Positions 43,415-52,349 of a stretch of DNA of 64,000 nucleotides are shown in pieces. The position numbers and the translations under genes are program-made. This stretch comes from Flavobacterium orientale (GTDB lineage Bacteria; Bacteroidota; Bacteroidia; Flavobacteriales; Flavobacteriaceae). The DNA lies in assembly GCF_014638005.1 (NCBI RefSeq), contig NZ_BMFG01000011.1:1-64000 (forward strand). The letters are read 5' to 3'. A model generated the notes under the pieces. It was not told the origin of the DNA, made no database searches, and saw only the letters and a program-made list of their open reading frames with translations. The number at the start of each line of letters is the position of its first letter. Positions within the stretch are counted from its first letter, which is position 1.

Positions 43415-44749
43415 TTAATAATGAAAATGTTTACTTTCTTCAATAAATGGATTTCTCTTAGGCACCAAAGGCGATTTAGTTAAAGCTGAGAATACAACAA
43501 ATATAAACAACCCTAAGAAGAAAGCTAACGCTCCTAATTCAGCCGCACCAATAAACCATTGATCACCAACAGTTGCAGGCATAATCATATTGAAGAAATC
43601 GATATAATGTCCAAACAAAATAACAATTCCGGCCATAACTAAAATCCATGTAATTCTCTTGAAATCTGTGTTGATTAAAATTAAGAATGGGAAAATGAAG
43701 TTCATGGCTAACATTCCGAAAAATGGCAAATTATATTGTTCGATTCGTGTGATAAAATAAGTCACCTCTTCTGGTATATTTGAATACCAAATCAACATAA
43801 ATTGAGAGAACCATAAATACGTCCAGAAAATACTGATCCCGAACATAAATTTCGCTAAATCATGAATATGACTTGTATTTACATGCTCTAAATAACCTCT
43901 TGATTTTAAATACAATGTAGTTAATGCTATAACAGTAATTCCGCTAACAAAGAACGAAGCAAAAACATACCATCCAAATAAAGTAGAGAACCAGTGTGGA
44001 TCTACAGACATGATCCAATCCCATGACATGATTGATTCTGTTACTATAAAGAAAACTAAGAATCCTGCAGAAATATTGAAGTTCTTTTTAAAGAAAGTAT
44101 TGTCAGATGCTTCATCTTGAGCCAAACAATTTCTTCTTGAAAAATAACGATATAAATTCCATCCAATTAAGAAAATGGCAGCTCTGATTAACCAAGCATA
44201 CTCGTTCAAGTAACCTGATTTATTAGCAATAAGCTTATCAAATTTCGGACTTTCAGGATTGATTAAATCAGCATCCATCCAAACAAATAAATGGTTGAAA
44301 TGAAAAGCAGATAAAACCAATAAGATAAAAAAGATAACAGAACCTACAGGCAAATAAGCCGTAATTCCTTGCATAACTCGAAACAAGATGGGAGACCAAC
44401 CGGCTTGAGCTACATTTTGAATGGCATAAAATGCCAAAACACCAAGGGAAATCAACATAAAAAATAATGCAGAAACATATACCGCTGCCCAAGGTTTATT
44501 TTGCAATTGGTGCAAAACATGCTCCAGATGCTCTTGATGTTCTGCTTCATGAGCAGCATGATCATGACCTTCTGCTTTAGAATGATGTGCATCAGCATGA
44601 GCATCATGTCCGTGATGTTTAGCCTCAAGAATTTTTTCAACTTGCTCTGTTGTTTTAGGAGCATCGAAAAAACCATAACCAATCCCTAACAAACCAACGG
44701 CCATTAGAACAAAGGATACTATTTTTAATTTACTGGAAAAGGTATACAT
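43415..44749 (-). CDS. actF: ActF, Alternative Complex III membrane subunit
   Basis: 444 residues from the ATG at 44749; a TTG at 44773 is in frame but too close to the actE stop. It is an NrfD/PsrC-related membrane subunit with about ten helices, the paralogue of ActC, in the quinol:cytochrome c oxidoreductase that replaces bc1. After the first helix (about 7-27) there is a histidine-rich segment (about 45-80) with 13 His in 36 residues, mixed with Asp, Glu and Ala. Typical later parts: VTESIMSWDWIMSVDPHWFSTLFGWYVF and FMFGISIFWTYLWFSQFMLIWYSNIPEE. Located between actE and ctaC. Confidence 0.92.
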   Translation of the reverse strand: MYTFSSKLKIVSFVLMAVGLLGIGYGFFDAPKTTEQVEKILEAKHHGHDAHADAHHSKAEGHDHAAHEAEHQEHLEHVLHQLQNKPWAAVYVSALFFMLISLGVLAFYAIQNVAQAGWSPILFRVMQGITAYLPVGSVIFFILLVLSAFHFNHLFVWMDADLINPESPKFDKLIANKSGYLNEYAWLIRAAIFLIGWNLYRYFSRRNCLAQDEASDNTFFKKNFNISAGFLVFFIVTESIMSWDWIMSVDPHWFSTLFGWYVFASFFVSGITVIALTTLYLKSRGYLEHVNTSHIHDLAKFMFGISIFWTYLWFSQFMLIWYSNIPEEVTYFITRIEQYNLPFFGMLAMNFIFPFLILINTDFKRITWILVMAGIVILFGHYIDFFNMIMPATVGDQWFIGAAELGALAFFLGLFIFVVFSALTKSPLVPKRNPFIEESKHFHY

Positions 44750-44775
44750 ATCTAAATATAATCTAGTTGTCAATA

Positions 44776-45339
44776 TTATAATTTACTTTTTAATTGAAGC
44801 ACGTAATCTGTAACTAACCAACGCTCATGTTGTGAAAGTTGATTAGCATGTGAACCCATAGAATTTAATCCATAAGTGATAACATGGTAAACACTACCTT
44901 CCGTAACCGGACGATCGGCATAACTTGGTACGCCAAGGAATTTTTCCCGTTCTACTAATTTACCAACGCCATTTCCGGAATCACCATGGCAAATAGCACA
45001 ATAAATTCCATATAATTCTTTACCCTTATTTAACTCCTTTTCAGAAATTGAATCTAAAGGTGATGTTAAATTCGCCTTAGCCAATTCATAACCTGCTGTT
45101 GAATTTTCATAATCATAGATCTCGAAACCTCTTTTTACGGTACCTACAGGTGGCTCTTGAGCAGTTTGACCTTGTAATTGATTATCTCCATTAAAGGCTG
45201 CAGATTCAGCATAGGTTTCATAACCAACTGACTCATACATATTAGGGAAAAATTGATAATTTGGACTCTTCTTATCAAAGCAAGAAGTAACCGAAACGGC
45301 TAAACCAAACAAAAGTGATATTTTTAAAACGCTTTTCAT
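44776..45339 (-). CDS. actE: ActE, monoheme c-type cytochrome lipoprotein of Alternative Complex III
   Basis: 187 residues. Lipoprotein signal (LLFGLAVSVTSC, Cys20), then a cytochrome c domain with CAICH (heme attachment) at about residue 118 and a distal methionine probably in NSMGSHANQLS. The family role is to pass electrons from ActA toward the oxidase. It overlaps nothing; 9 bases separate it from actD and 26 from the actF start. Confidence 0.92.
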   Translation of the reverse strand: MKSVLKISLLFGLAVSVTSCFDKKSPNYQFFPNMYESVGYETYAESAAFNGDNQLQGQTAQEPPVGTVKRGFEIYDYENSTAGYELAKANLTSPLDSISEKELNKGKELYGIYCAICHGDSGNGVGKLVEREKFLGVPSYADRPVTEGSVYHVITYGLNSMGSHANQLSQHERWLVTDYVLQLKSKL

Positions 45340-45348
45340 ATCTATAAA

Positions 45349-45873
45349 TTAGTGTTTTTCAACAACTTTAATTTCAACTGCACCTGTATTTTTTAAAAAT
45401 GAAGTTAATTCTTCTTCGTTATTATTAACTGTAACTTCCATTAAAAAATGGTCATCAGTTGTTCTAACATCTGGATTTTCTGCTTGTTTGAATGGCCACA
45501 ATTTACTTCTCATGTAAAAAGTAATAACCATTAAGTGAGCAGCAAAAAAAACAGTTAACTCAAACATAATCGGAACAAAAGCCGGCATGTTTTCAATATA
45601 ACTAAAACTTGGTTTACCTCCAATATCTTGCGGCCAATCTTGAATCATAATAAAATTCATCATCCAAGTAGCAACTGCTAAACCAACTGCTCCATACATA
45701 AAGGATGCAATGGCTAACCGAGTGGGAGCTAATCCCATTGCTTTATCCAATCCGTGAACCGGGAAAGGAGTATAAACTTCTTCGATATGATGATGAGCTT
45801 TGCGTGTTTCTTTCACGGCATCCATCAGGATGTCATCATCATTATATAGTGCATGTATTACTTTAGTACTCAT
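45349..45873 (-). CDS. actD: ActD, DUF3341 membrane subunit of Alternative Complex III
   Basis: 174 residues. DUF3341 family: soluble N-terminal part (about 1-55, with AVKETRKAHHHIEEVYTPFPVHGLDKAMGL, the family signature), two membrane helices (about 58-80 and 100-122), and a hydrophilic C-terminus. It is a structural subunit of the complex. In the act operon between actC and actE, 21 and 9 bases apart. Confidence 0.92.
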   Translation of the reverse strand: MSTKVIHALYNDDDILMDAVKETRKAHHHIEEVYTPFPVHGLDKAMGLAPTRLAIASFMYGAVGLAVATWMMNFIMIQDWPQDIGGKPSFSYIENMPAFVPIMFELTVFFAAHLMVITFYMRSKLWPFKQAENPDVRTTDDHFLMEVTVNNNEEELTSFLKNTGAVEIKVVEKH

Positions 45874-45894
45874 AATTTATTACTACTAATTATC

Positions 45895-47295
45895 TTAATG
45901 ATTGTGATGTCCTTCTTCTTCTCTTCTCTTTTTATAAAACTCTCCTGAAGATTTCAAGATTGTTTTTACTTCCGCTTGAGCAATCACAGGGAATGATCTC
46001 GCATATAAAAGGAATAATACGAAGAAGAATCCAATTGTTCCAATAAAAATTCCGATATCCACAAACGTTGGAGAGAACATGGTCCATGATGATGGAAGAT
46101 AATCTCTGTGTAATGAGGTTACGATAATTACGAAACGCTCAAACCACATTCCAATATTTACAACAATCGAGATAATGAATGAGAACATGATGCTGGTTCT
46201 CAACTTCTTGAACCACATGAACTGAGGTGAAAACACGTTACAAGTCATCATCGCCCAATAAGCCCAAGCATAAGGTCCGGTTGCTCTATTCAAGAAAGCA
46301 TATTGTTCATATTCTACTCCCGAATACCAAGCTACAAATAACTCCGTAATATAAGCAACACCCACAATAGAGCCTGTAATCATAATTACAATGTTCATTA
46401 ATTCGATATGTTGAATTGTGATGTATGCTTCTAATTTAGATACTTTTCTCATGATAATCAACAACGTATTTACCATGGCGAATCCTGAGAAAACCGCTCC
46501 GGCAACGAAGTAAGGTGGGAAAATAGTAGTATGCCAACCCGGAATTACAGAAGTAGCAAAGTCAAAAGATACAATGGTATGAACCGAAAGTACAAGTGGT
46601 GTTGCCAAACCTGCTAAAACCAAAGACACTTCTTCAAAACGTTGCCAGTCTTTAGCTCTACCACTCCATCCGAAAGATAAAGTGGAGTATATTTTCTTTG
46701 TAAAAGGAGTAATCGCTCTATCTCTAAGCATTGCAAAATCAGGAAGTAAACCTGTCCACCAGAAAACCAAGGAAACAGAAAGATACGTTGAAATTGCAAA
46801 TACGTCCCAAAGCAATGGCGAGTTAAAGTTTACCCATAATGAACCAAATTGGTTTGGAATTGGTAATACCCAGTATCCTAACCATGGACGACCCATATGA
46901 ATAATTGGAAATAAACCCGCTTGCATTACAGAAAAGATGGTCATTGCTTCTGCAGAACGGTTAATGGCCATTCTCCATTTTTGACGGAATAATAAAAGTA
47001 CCGCTGAAATCAAAGTTCCGGCGTGACCGATACCAACCCACCAAACGAAGTTAGTGATATCCCAAGCCCATCCAACAGTTTTGTTTAATCCCCATGTTCC
47101 GATACCGGTAGAAATGGTGTAAATCATACAACCAACTCCCCAAAGGAAAGCGGCTAATGCGATTGAAAAGACAATCCACCATTGTTTATTTGCTCTTCCT
47201 TCAACAGGAGCAGCTACATCTACTGTTACATCGTGATAAGATTTATCACCTATAACTAAAGGTTTTCTAATGGGTGCTTCGTAGTGAGACGACAT
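45895..47295 (-). CDS. actC: ActC, NrfD-like quinol-binding membrane subunit of Alternative Complex III
   Basis: 466 residues with about ten membrane helices of the NrfD/PsrC type. Landmarks: GVGCMIYTISTGIGTWGLNKTVGWAWDITNFVWWVGIGHAGTLISAV, HMGRPWLGYWVLPIPNQFGSLWVNFNSPLLWD, and HTIVSFDFATSVIPGWHTTIFPPYFVAGAVFSGFAM, which include the His/Asp/Arg residues proposed to bind menaquinol. It receives electrons from quinol and passes them to ActB/ActA. It lies 36 bases after actB and is paralogous to actF. Confidence 0.95.
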   Translation of the reverse strand: MSSHYEAPIRKPLVIGDKSYHDVTVDVAAPVEGRANKQWWIVFSIALAAFLWGVGCMIYTISTGIGTWGLNKTVGWAWDITNFVWWVGIGHAGTLISAVLLLFRQKWRMAINRSAEAMTIFSVMQAGLFPIIHMGRPWLGYWVLPIPNQFGSLWVNFNSPLLWDVFAISTYLSVSLVFWWTGLLPDFAMLRDRAITPFTKKIYSTLSFGWSGRAKDWQRFEEVSLVLAGLATPLVLSVHTIVSFDFATSVIPGWHTTIFPPYFVAGAVFSGFAMVNTLLIIMRKVSKLEAYITIQHIELMNIVIMITGSIVGVAYITELFVAWYSGVEYEQYAFLNRATGPYAWAYWAMMTCNVFSPQFMWFKKLRTSIMFSFIISIVVNIGMWFERFVIIVTSLHRDYLPSSWTMFSPTFVDIGIFIGTIGFFFVLFLLYARSFPVIAQAEVKTILKSSGEFYKKRREEEGHHNH

Positions 47296-47331
47296 AATCC
47301 TTTATAGTATTTCTTATTAATTTAATTTTAA

Positions 47332-50300
47332 CTAGGTATTTCTAACTTTTACGTGATAGAATACGTTTGGTTTTGTACCAACATGCTCTAATAAATGATA
47401 CATTCTATCATCTTCAGCCAATTTCGCAACTTCACTTTCTTTGTCATTAACATCTCCAAAAGCTAAAGCTCCTGTTGAACATGCATTTGAACAAGCTGTT
47501 TGGAATTCGTCATCGTTTACCGGACGTCCTTCTTTTTTAGCTTTTAAGATAGTGGCTTGTGTCATTTGAATACACATCGAACATTTCTCCATAACTCCTC
47601 TTGAACGAACATTTACATCTGGATTTAAAACCATACGACCTAAATCATCATTCATGTAATAATCGAATTCACTGTTTTTGTTATACAAGAACCAGTTGAA
47701 ACGACGTACTTTATACGGACAGTTGTTAGCACAATAACGTGTTCCAACACATCGGTTATAAGCCATGTGATTTTGGCCTTGACGACTGTGAGAAGTTGCT
47801 GCAACCGGACAAACTGTTTCACACGGTGCATGATTACAGTGCTGACACATTACAGGTTGGAAAGCTACTTGTGGATTATCCGCCGGATGTTCCATTTCGC
47901 CAAATCCTCCTAATGAACCTTTATCACCAAACAAGCCATCAAAATTTTCTTTCTTATCTTTATCTTGAGCAAAAGTATCTTCTGAAGAATAATACCTGTC
48001 AATACGCAACCAGTGCATGTCTCTACTTCTTCTTACTTCAGATTTCCCAACTACCGGTACATTATTTTCTGCGTGACATGCTATAACACAAGCACCACAT
48101 CCCGTACATGAATTTAAATCAATTGACAAGTTAAAATGATGACCTACTGTTCTATCAAAGCTTGTCCATAAATCAATTTTACTCGCTTCAATTGGTTTGT
48201 GATCAATTGAAACCATTGCTGGTGGATTCCATACTCTAGAATCTTCTTCAGCATTGAAAATAGTTAGCGTCGTTTCTTTGATAATATCACCACGACCCAT
48301 CAACGTTTTTTGCAACTGAACACTTGCAAATTCATGTTCACCGGCTTGCTTTGAAACAATAACCGTTTGAACTGAATTAGAATTAGTATATAAAGCGTAA
48401 GCGTTAACACCTACTTGCATTTCTTGTTTTAAAGCTGCTTTTTTTCCATAACCTAAAGCCAAACCAAAAGTTCCTTTTGCCTGACCCGGCTGAATTATTA
48501 CCGGCACATTTTCTAACTTAGTAGTACCAACCGTCAACGTAACATAACTTCCGTTAAGTCCACCATTAGCAACATTTCGGTTAATTAATTCCAGTTGTTC
48601 AGCATCTGCTTTTGAAACCGTAACATAGTTATCCCAAGACACTCTTGTGATTGGATCTGGGAACTCTTGTAACCATGGGTTATTTGCTTGTTGTCCGTCA
48701 CCCATTCCGGTTTTGGTATACAAATGCAATTCTAAACCTGTTGATTTTGCCTGAGCTAATGCATTAGCGGCACTAGAAAAATCAGTCGAACCAGCACTGC
48801 TGGAAGAAGTAGTTTCAGATACAAAAACACCATCGTGTATCGCTTGATTCCAAGTTTTACCCGAAAGAATTCCTGACCAATTTTGTTTTAAATAATCATA
48901 ATAAGTTCCTTCAACACCATTCCATACCATTAAAGCTTCTTCAAACTGTCTGGTATTAAATAAAGGACGAATTGTAGGTTGAGTCAAACCATAGTTGCCT
49001 TTTACAATTTGCACATCTCCCCAACTCTCTAGGTAATGTGGAGTTGCAGCAGCTACAGTAGTTAAAGTAGCGGTTTCATCCTCTTTCATAGAAAAAGAAA
49101 CACTAAACTTAACTTTCGACAATCCATCAGTAAAGTCTTTGCTGTTGGCTAATGAGTAAACAGGATTAACACCACTCATGATTAAAGTGTGGATAGCACC
49201 TGCCTTCATATCTGCTATCAATTCTGTCATTTTTTGAACAGAACCTTTACGGATTTGTCTGGTTTGATTTGTATTGAACGCTTCGCTGTTTAAATTAGCA
49301 TTAATGGCTAAAACTAACAACTGAGCATTGATATCATCTAATCCTGAAACAAGAACACCTTTTGAACCGGCCGACTTTAATTGCTCAGCTGCTTTCACAA
49401 CTTCAGCCTCATTAGCAAGTTTTCCGGTTGCAACAGAAGCACCTGTAACTATATTGTAAATTTTTACTAAAGCTTGTTTTTGATCAGCTGCAGTCATTGG
49501 AACACGCTTGTCTGCAGCAGCTCCTGATAACGACAGGTTAGCTTCAAACTGAACATGTTTGGACATTTTGCCTTGCTTTGGCACTCTGCCTTGAGCATAA
49601 GCCGCATCATAACCTCCACCTTGCCAATCTCCCAAGAAATCTGCACCAACAGAAACTATAGTTGAAGCTTTTGCAAAATCATAGTCTGCTAAAGCTCTTT
49701 CACCATAAACGGCCTCAAAAGCATCTAAAGCTGTGGATGAAGAAACTGCATCATATATAACATGAGAACTTCCCGGATTTTTAGCTAAAAACTCAGCAAC
49801 TAATTTCTCAGCTGATGGACTAGCCAAAGTTCCTGTTAAAAGAACAGTTTTCTTTCCTGCTGCTTGAGCTTCTGTTAATGCTGCTTTTACTTTAACATCA
49901 ACCTCACTCCAAGTAGCATCTTTTTTATCAATTTTAGGTTGTTTCAAACGCAAGTTATCATACATTGACAATACAGAAGCATGTACTCTTGCATTTGCAG
50001 AAAATTTAGCACCTTCAATAGTGTTATTTTCTATTTTAATAGGACGACCTTCTCTTGTTTTCACTAATAAGTGAGCGAAATCAAAACCGTCAAACATAGT
50101 TGTTGCATAATAATCAGCAACTCCGGGAATAATTTGTTCCGGTTGAACTACATATGGAATTGATTTAATAACCGGTCCTTCGCAAGCGGCTAATGAAGCG
50201 GCTGCGGTACTAAAACCTACATATTTTAAGAAATCACGTCTTGTAGTTGAGGAGTTCGATAAACTTTCTTTATCTCCAAAAAACTCATCTGTAGGAATAG

Positions 50301-50394
50301 GCTCCACAAACTCGTTATTTTTTAACGTCTCAACAATAGAACTAGTTTCATTTAGTTCTTCAACACTTTTCCAGTATTTTTTGTTTGATGACAT
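47332..50394 (-). CDS. actB: ActB, iron-sulfur/molybdopterin-oxidoreductase-like subunit of Alternative Complex III
   Basis: 1,020 residues. Starts with a Tat-like variant signal STTRRDFLKYVGFSTAAASLAAC whose lipobox Cys suggests a lipid anchor. Residues about 100-750 resemble the molybdopterin oxidoreductase catalytic chain but this family is not known to bind the cofactor. The C-terminal quarter is a ferredoxin-like subunit with four cluster motifs: CTGCGACVIACHAENNVP, CQHCNHAPCETVC, CVGTRYCANNC, and CSMCIQMTQ with a downstream CSNAC. Largest subunit of the complex, exposed on the outer face. Fusion of the two parts is normal for the family. Confidence 0.95.
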   Translation of the reverse strand: MSSNKKYWKSVEELNETSSIVETLKNNEFVEPIPTDEFFGDKESLSNSSTTRRDFLKYVGFSTAAASLAACEGPVIKSIPYVVQPEQIIPGVADYYATTMFDGFDFAHLLVKTREGRPIKIENNTIEGAKFSANARVHASVLSMYDNLRLKQPKIDKKDATWSEVDVKVKAALTEAQAAGKKTVLLTGTLASPSAEKLVAEFLAKNPGSSHVIYDAVSSSTALDAFEAVYGERALADYDFAKASTIVSVGADFLGDWQGGGYDAAYAQGRVPKQGKMSKHVQFEANLSLSGAAADKRVPMTAADQKQALVKIYNIVTGASVATGKLANEAEVVKAAEQLKSAGSKGVLVSGLDDINAQLLVLAINANLNSEAFNTNQTRQIRKGSVQKMTELIADMKAGAIHTLIMSGVNPVYSLANSKDFTDGLSKVKFSVSFSMKEDETATLTTVAAATPHYLESWGDVQIVKGNYGLTQPTIRPLFNTRQFEEALMVWNGVEGTYYDYLKQNWSGILSGKTWNQAIHDGVFVSETTSSSSAGSTDFSSAANALAQAKSTGLELHLYTKTGMGDGQQANNPWLQEFPDPITRVSWDNYVTVSKADAEQLELINRNVANGGLNGSYVTLTVGTTKLENVPVIIQPGQAKGTFGLALGYGKKAALKQEMQVGVNAYALYTNSNSVQTVIVSKQAGEHEFASVQLQKTLMGRGDIIKETTLTIFNAEEDSRVWNPPAMVSIDHKPIEASKIDLWTSFDRTVGHHFNLSIDLNSCTGCGACVIACHAENNVPVVGKSEVRRSRDMHWLRIDRYYSSEDTFAQDKDKKENFDGLFGDKGSLGGFGEMEHPADNPQVAFQPVMCQHCNHAPCETVCPVAATSHSRQGQNHMAYNRCVGTRYCANNCPYKVRRFNWFLYNKNSEFDYYMNDDLGRMVLNPDVNVRSRGVMEKCSMCIQMTQATILKAKKEGRPVNDDEFQTACSNACSTGALAFGDVNDKESEVAKLAEDDRMYHLLEHVGTKPNVFYHVKVRNT

Positions 50395-50419
50395 ACTGTA
50401 TATATTAGCTACTTAATTA

Positions 50420-51685
50420 TTAATAATGACATTTTCCACATTCCAAACCACCCATTTGTGCTGCTGTAAGTTTATCTACACCATACTTTTTAGAAAGTTC
50501 TTCATGTATTTTTTTATAATAGTCGTTGTCTTTTAACTTCACATCTGTTTCTCTGTGACAGTTGATACACCAACCCATTGTTAATGGCGAATGCTGTTTC
50601 ATGATTTCCATTTCTTCAACAGGACCGTGACAAGTTTGACATTCAATACCTGCAACAGTAACGTGTTGTGCGTGGTTGAAATACACTAAATCAGGAAGGT
50701 TGTGAATTCTAACCCACTTAACAGGCTGTGTTTTTCCGGTATATTTTTGCTCTGCTTGATCCCAACCAACAGCAGCATATAGTTTTTGGATTTCTTTATC
50801 ATAAAAGTCTTTGCTGTATTCTTCCGTAGCAGTAGTTTCTGCAACTTCTGAAATGTTTTTATGACAGTTCATACAAACATTTAGCGAAGGAATTCCCGAA
50901 TGCTTGCTTTCTCTTGCAGAAGAGTGACAATATTTACAGTCAATACCGTTTTCACCTGCGTGAATTCTGTGTGAGTAATGAATAGGCTGAACCGGTTCAT
51001 ATCCTTGGTCCACTCCAATTTGCATCATCCATCCGTAAGCGAAATAAGCACTTGACAACAATAAGAAAATAACAGTTACCAATACCAAGAATTGATTTTT
51101 AGCATACGCCTTCCAAATTGGTAAAGATTTTTCTTTGGCAACAGCTTCTATTCCGTTAGCTTTTGCAATTTTAGTCAATACATTGTTTACCAAGAAAAGC
51201 ATAACTACTAACATTCCTAATACCAAAGCTAAAGCTCCTAGTATAACTTCGTTAGAAATACCGCCTGAAACAACAACATTACCACCAGTATCTGGACCTG
51301 GCGGAGCAATTTCCACCTTAGGTTCCATGGTGTAAGCAATGATATTATCAATATCCGCATCAGACAATTGAGGGAATGCAGTCATAGGCGACTGACCATA
51401 CTCATTGAAAATTTTGTTTGCTCTGTCGTCTCCTGATTTAATTAAATCTGCACTGTTGCGAATCCACTTGTAAAGCCACTCTTTTTCATACTTGTCACCT
51501 ACCCCACGCAATGCAGGTCCGGTCATTTTTCCATCTAATTTGTGACAAGCAGCACATTGAGCGTTGAATAACGCTTTACCTGCAGCTGCATCTTGTGCAA
51601 AAATTTGAATAGAAAAAGTTAGCATAAAAGCTAAACTAAACAGTAGAATTCTTGAAATCGAATTAGGGTTACCCACCTTTTTCAT
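50420..51685 (-). CDS. actA: ActA, multiheme cytochrome c subunit of Alternative Complex III
   Basis: 421 residues. Signal peptide (FSLAFMLTFSIQIFAQ). Six CxxCH motifs: one in a monoheme cytochrome-c-like N-terminal domain (CAACH, about residues 44-48, with TAFPQLSDADIDNIIAYTM), and five in the C-terminal half (CKYCH, CMNCH, CQTCH, CINCH, CGKCH). A membrane helix (about 145-165) and a second one (about 195-215) lie between. First gene of the operon, with a good promoter 91 bases upstream of its start. Electrons leave the complex through these hemes. Confidence 0.95.
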   Translation of the reverse strand: MKKVGNPNSISRILLFSLAFMLTFSIQIFAQDAAAGKALFNAQCAACHKLDGKMTGPALRGVGDKYEKEWLYKWIRNSADLIKSGDDRANKIFNEYGQSPMTAFPQLSDADIDNIIAYTMEPKVEIAPPGPDTGGNVVVSGGISNEVILGALALVLGMLVVMLFLVNNVLTKIAKANGIEAVAKEKSLPIWKAYAKNQFLVLVTVIFLLLSSAYFAYGWMMQIGVDQGYEPVQPIHYSHRIHAGENGIDCKYCHSSARESKHSGIPSLNVCMNCHKNISEVAETTATEEYSKDFYDKEIQKLYAAVGWDQAEQKYTGKTQPVKWVRIHNLPDLVYFNHAQHVTVAGIECQTCHGPVEEMEIMKQHSPLTMGWCINCHRETDVKLKDNDYYKKIHEELSKKYGVDKLTAAQMGGLECGKCHY

Positions 51686-51775
51686 ATAATAGAATATAAT
51701 TTGTCGTATATGTTTTTTGGTATGATTTTTTCTATGTATCCATTTGAAAAAACAACACTATATTTAAAACTTGCA

Positions 51776-51805
51776 CAAAAATACGACTTATGAACTATTC
51801 TCAAA
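51776..51805 (-). promoter_or_regulatory. Promoter of the actABCDEF-ctaCD operon
   Basis: On the minus strand TTTG (51805-51802), an 18-base spacer, TATTTTTG (51783-51776): both elements match the Bacteroidota consensus. The start would be near 51769, giving an 84-base leader. The divergent SPOR gene promoter lies about 55 bases away. Confidence 0.7.
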
Positions 51806-51860
51806 ACCTTAAAATAGTCTTAATAACTAATTTATATTTATTCTAAATAATATTTTATTT

Positions 51861-51889
51861 TTTGTTTAATTCTATATCTGCTACATTTG
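51861..51889 (+). promoter_or_regulatory. Promoter of the SPOR-domain gene
   Basis: TTTG at 51861-51864, 17-base spacer, TACATTTG at 51882-51889; 18 bases before the ATG at 51908. Confidence 0.65.
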
Positions 51890-51907
51890 TATTAAAATCA
51901 AATAATT

Positions 51908-52297
51908 ATGAATTTATATAATCGAAAATGCAACGCAATTGCTCCAATTTTAATGGTGTTTTTTATGGCAATTAATTCTACCAATGGACAAACTGTTACA
52001 GTCGAACAAGACGCTCAGTTTGAACAATTGTTAAGTGAAAAAAGACGAATAAATGCTTCAATAACAGTCACAAACCGTTGGAAAATTCAAATTTTTACCG
52101 GAGACAACACCAACTCAAGAAAAGCCCTTCAAGATTTTAAAAGGGATTATAAAACCATCGATGCTACAGTGGTATTTCATACACCTTCCTATAAAGTATG
52201 GGTAGGAAATTTTAAAACCCGAATTGAAGCTGAAAGAACTTTACTGGATTTAAAATCAAAATATCCTGATGCCTTTTTAATTAAGCCAAATAAATAA
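51908..52297 (+). CDS. Secreted SPOR-domain protein
   Basis: 129 residues. Signal peptide (LMVFFMAINSTNGQ) and a short acidic/basic linker, then a SPOR domain (about 54-129): RWKIQIFTGDNTNSRKALQDFKRDYKT, the strand YKVWVGNFKTRIEAERTLLDLKSKYPDAFLI. SPOR domains bind denuded glycan strands of peptidoglycan, often at division sites. It is monocistronic, with its own promoter and a shared terminator. Partner and exact role unknown. Confidence 0.88.
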   Translation: MNLYNRKCNAIAPILMVFFMAINSTNGQTVTVEQDAQFEQLLSEKRRINASITVTNRWKIQIFTGDNTNSRKALQDFKRDYKTIDATVVFHTPSYKVWVGNFKTRIEAERTLLDLKSKYPDAFLIKPNK

Positions 52298-52301
52298 AAA
52301 T

Positions 52302-52331
52302 AAAAAAATCCCGAGAAATTCGGGATTTTTT
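52302..52331. terminator. Bidirectional terminator between SPOR gene and infB
   Basis: TCCCGA / TCGGGA stem extended by A/T pairs on both sides, 5-base loop, with T tracts in both directions. It can end the plus-strand SPOR transcript and the minus-strand rimP-nusA-infB transcript. Confidence 0.85.
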
Positions 52332-52349
52332 AGTTTATAGTACGATTGA

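Noticed and set aside
47332..50394. ActB considered as a true molybdenum oxidoreductase
   Set aside because: It is inside a complete act operon, and the family is known to have lost the molybdopterin cofactor.
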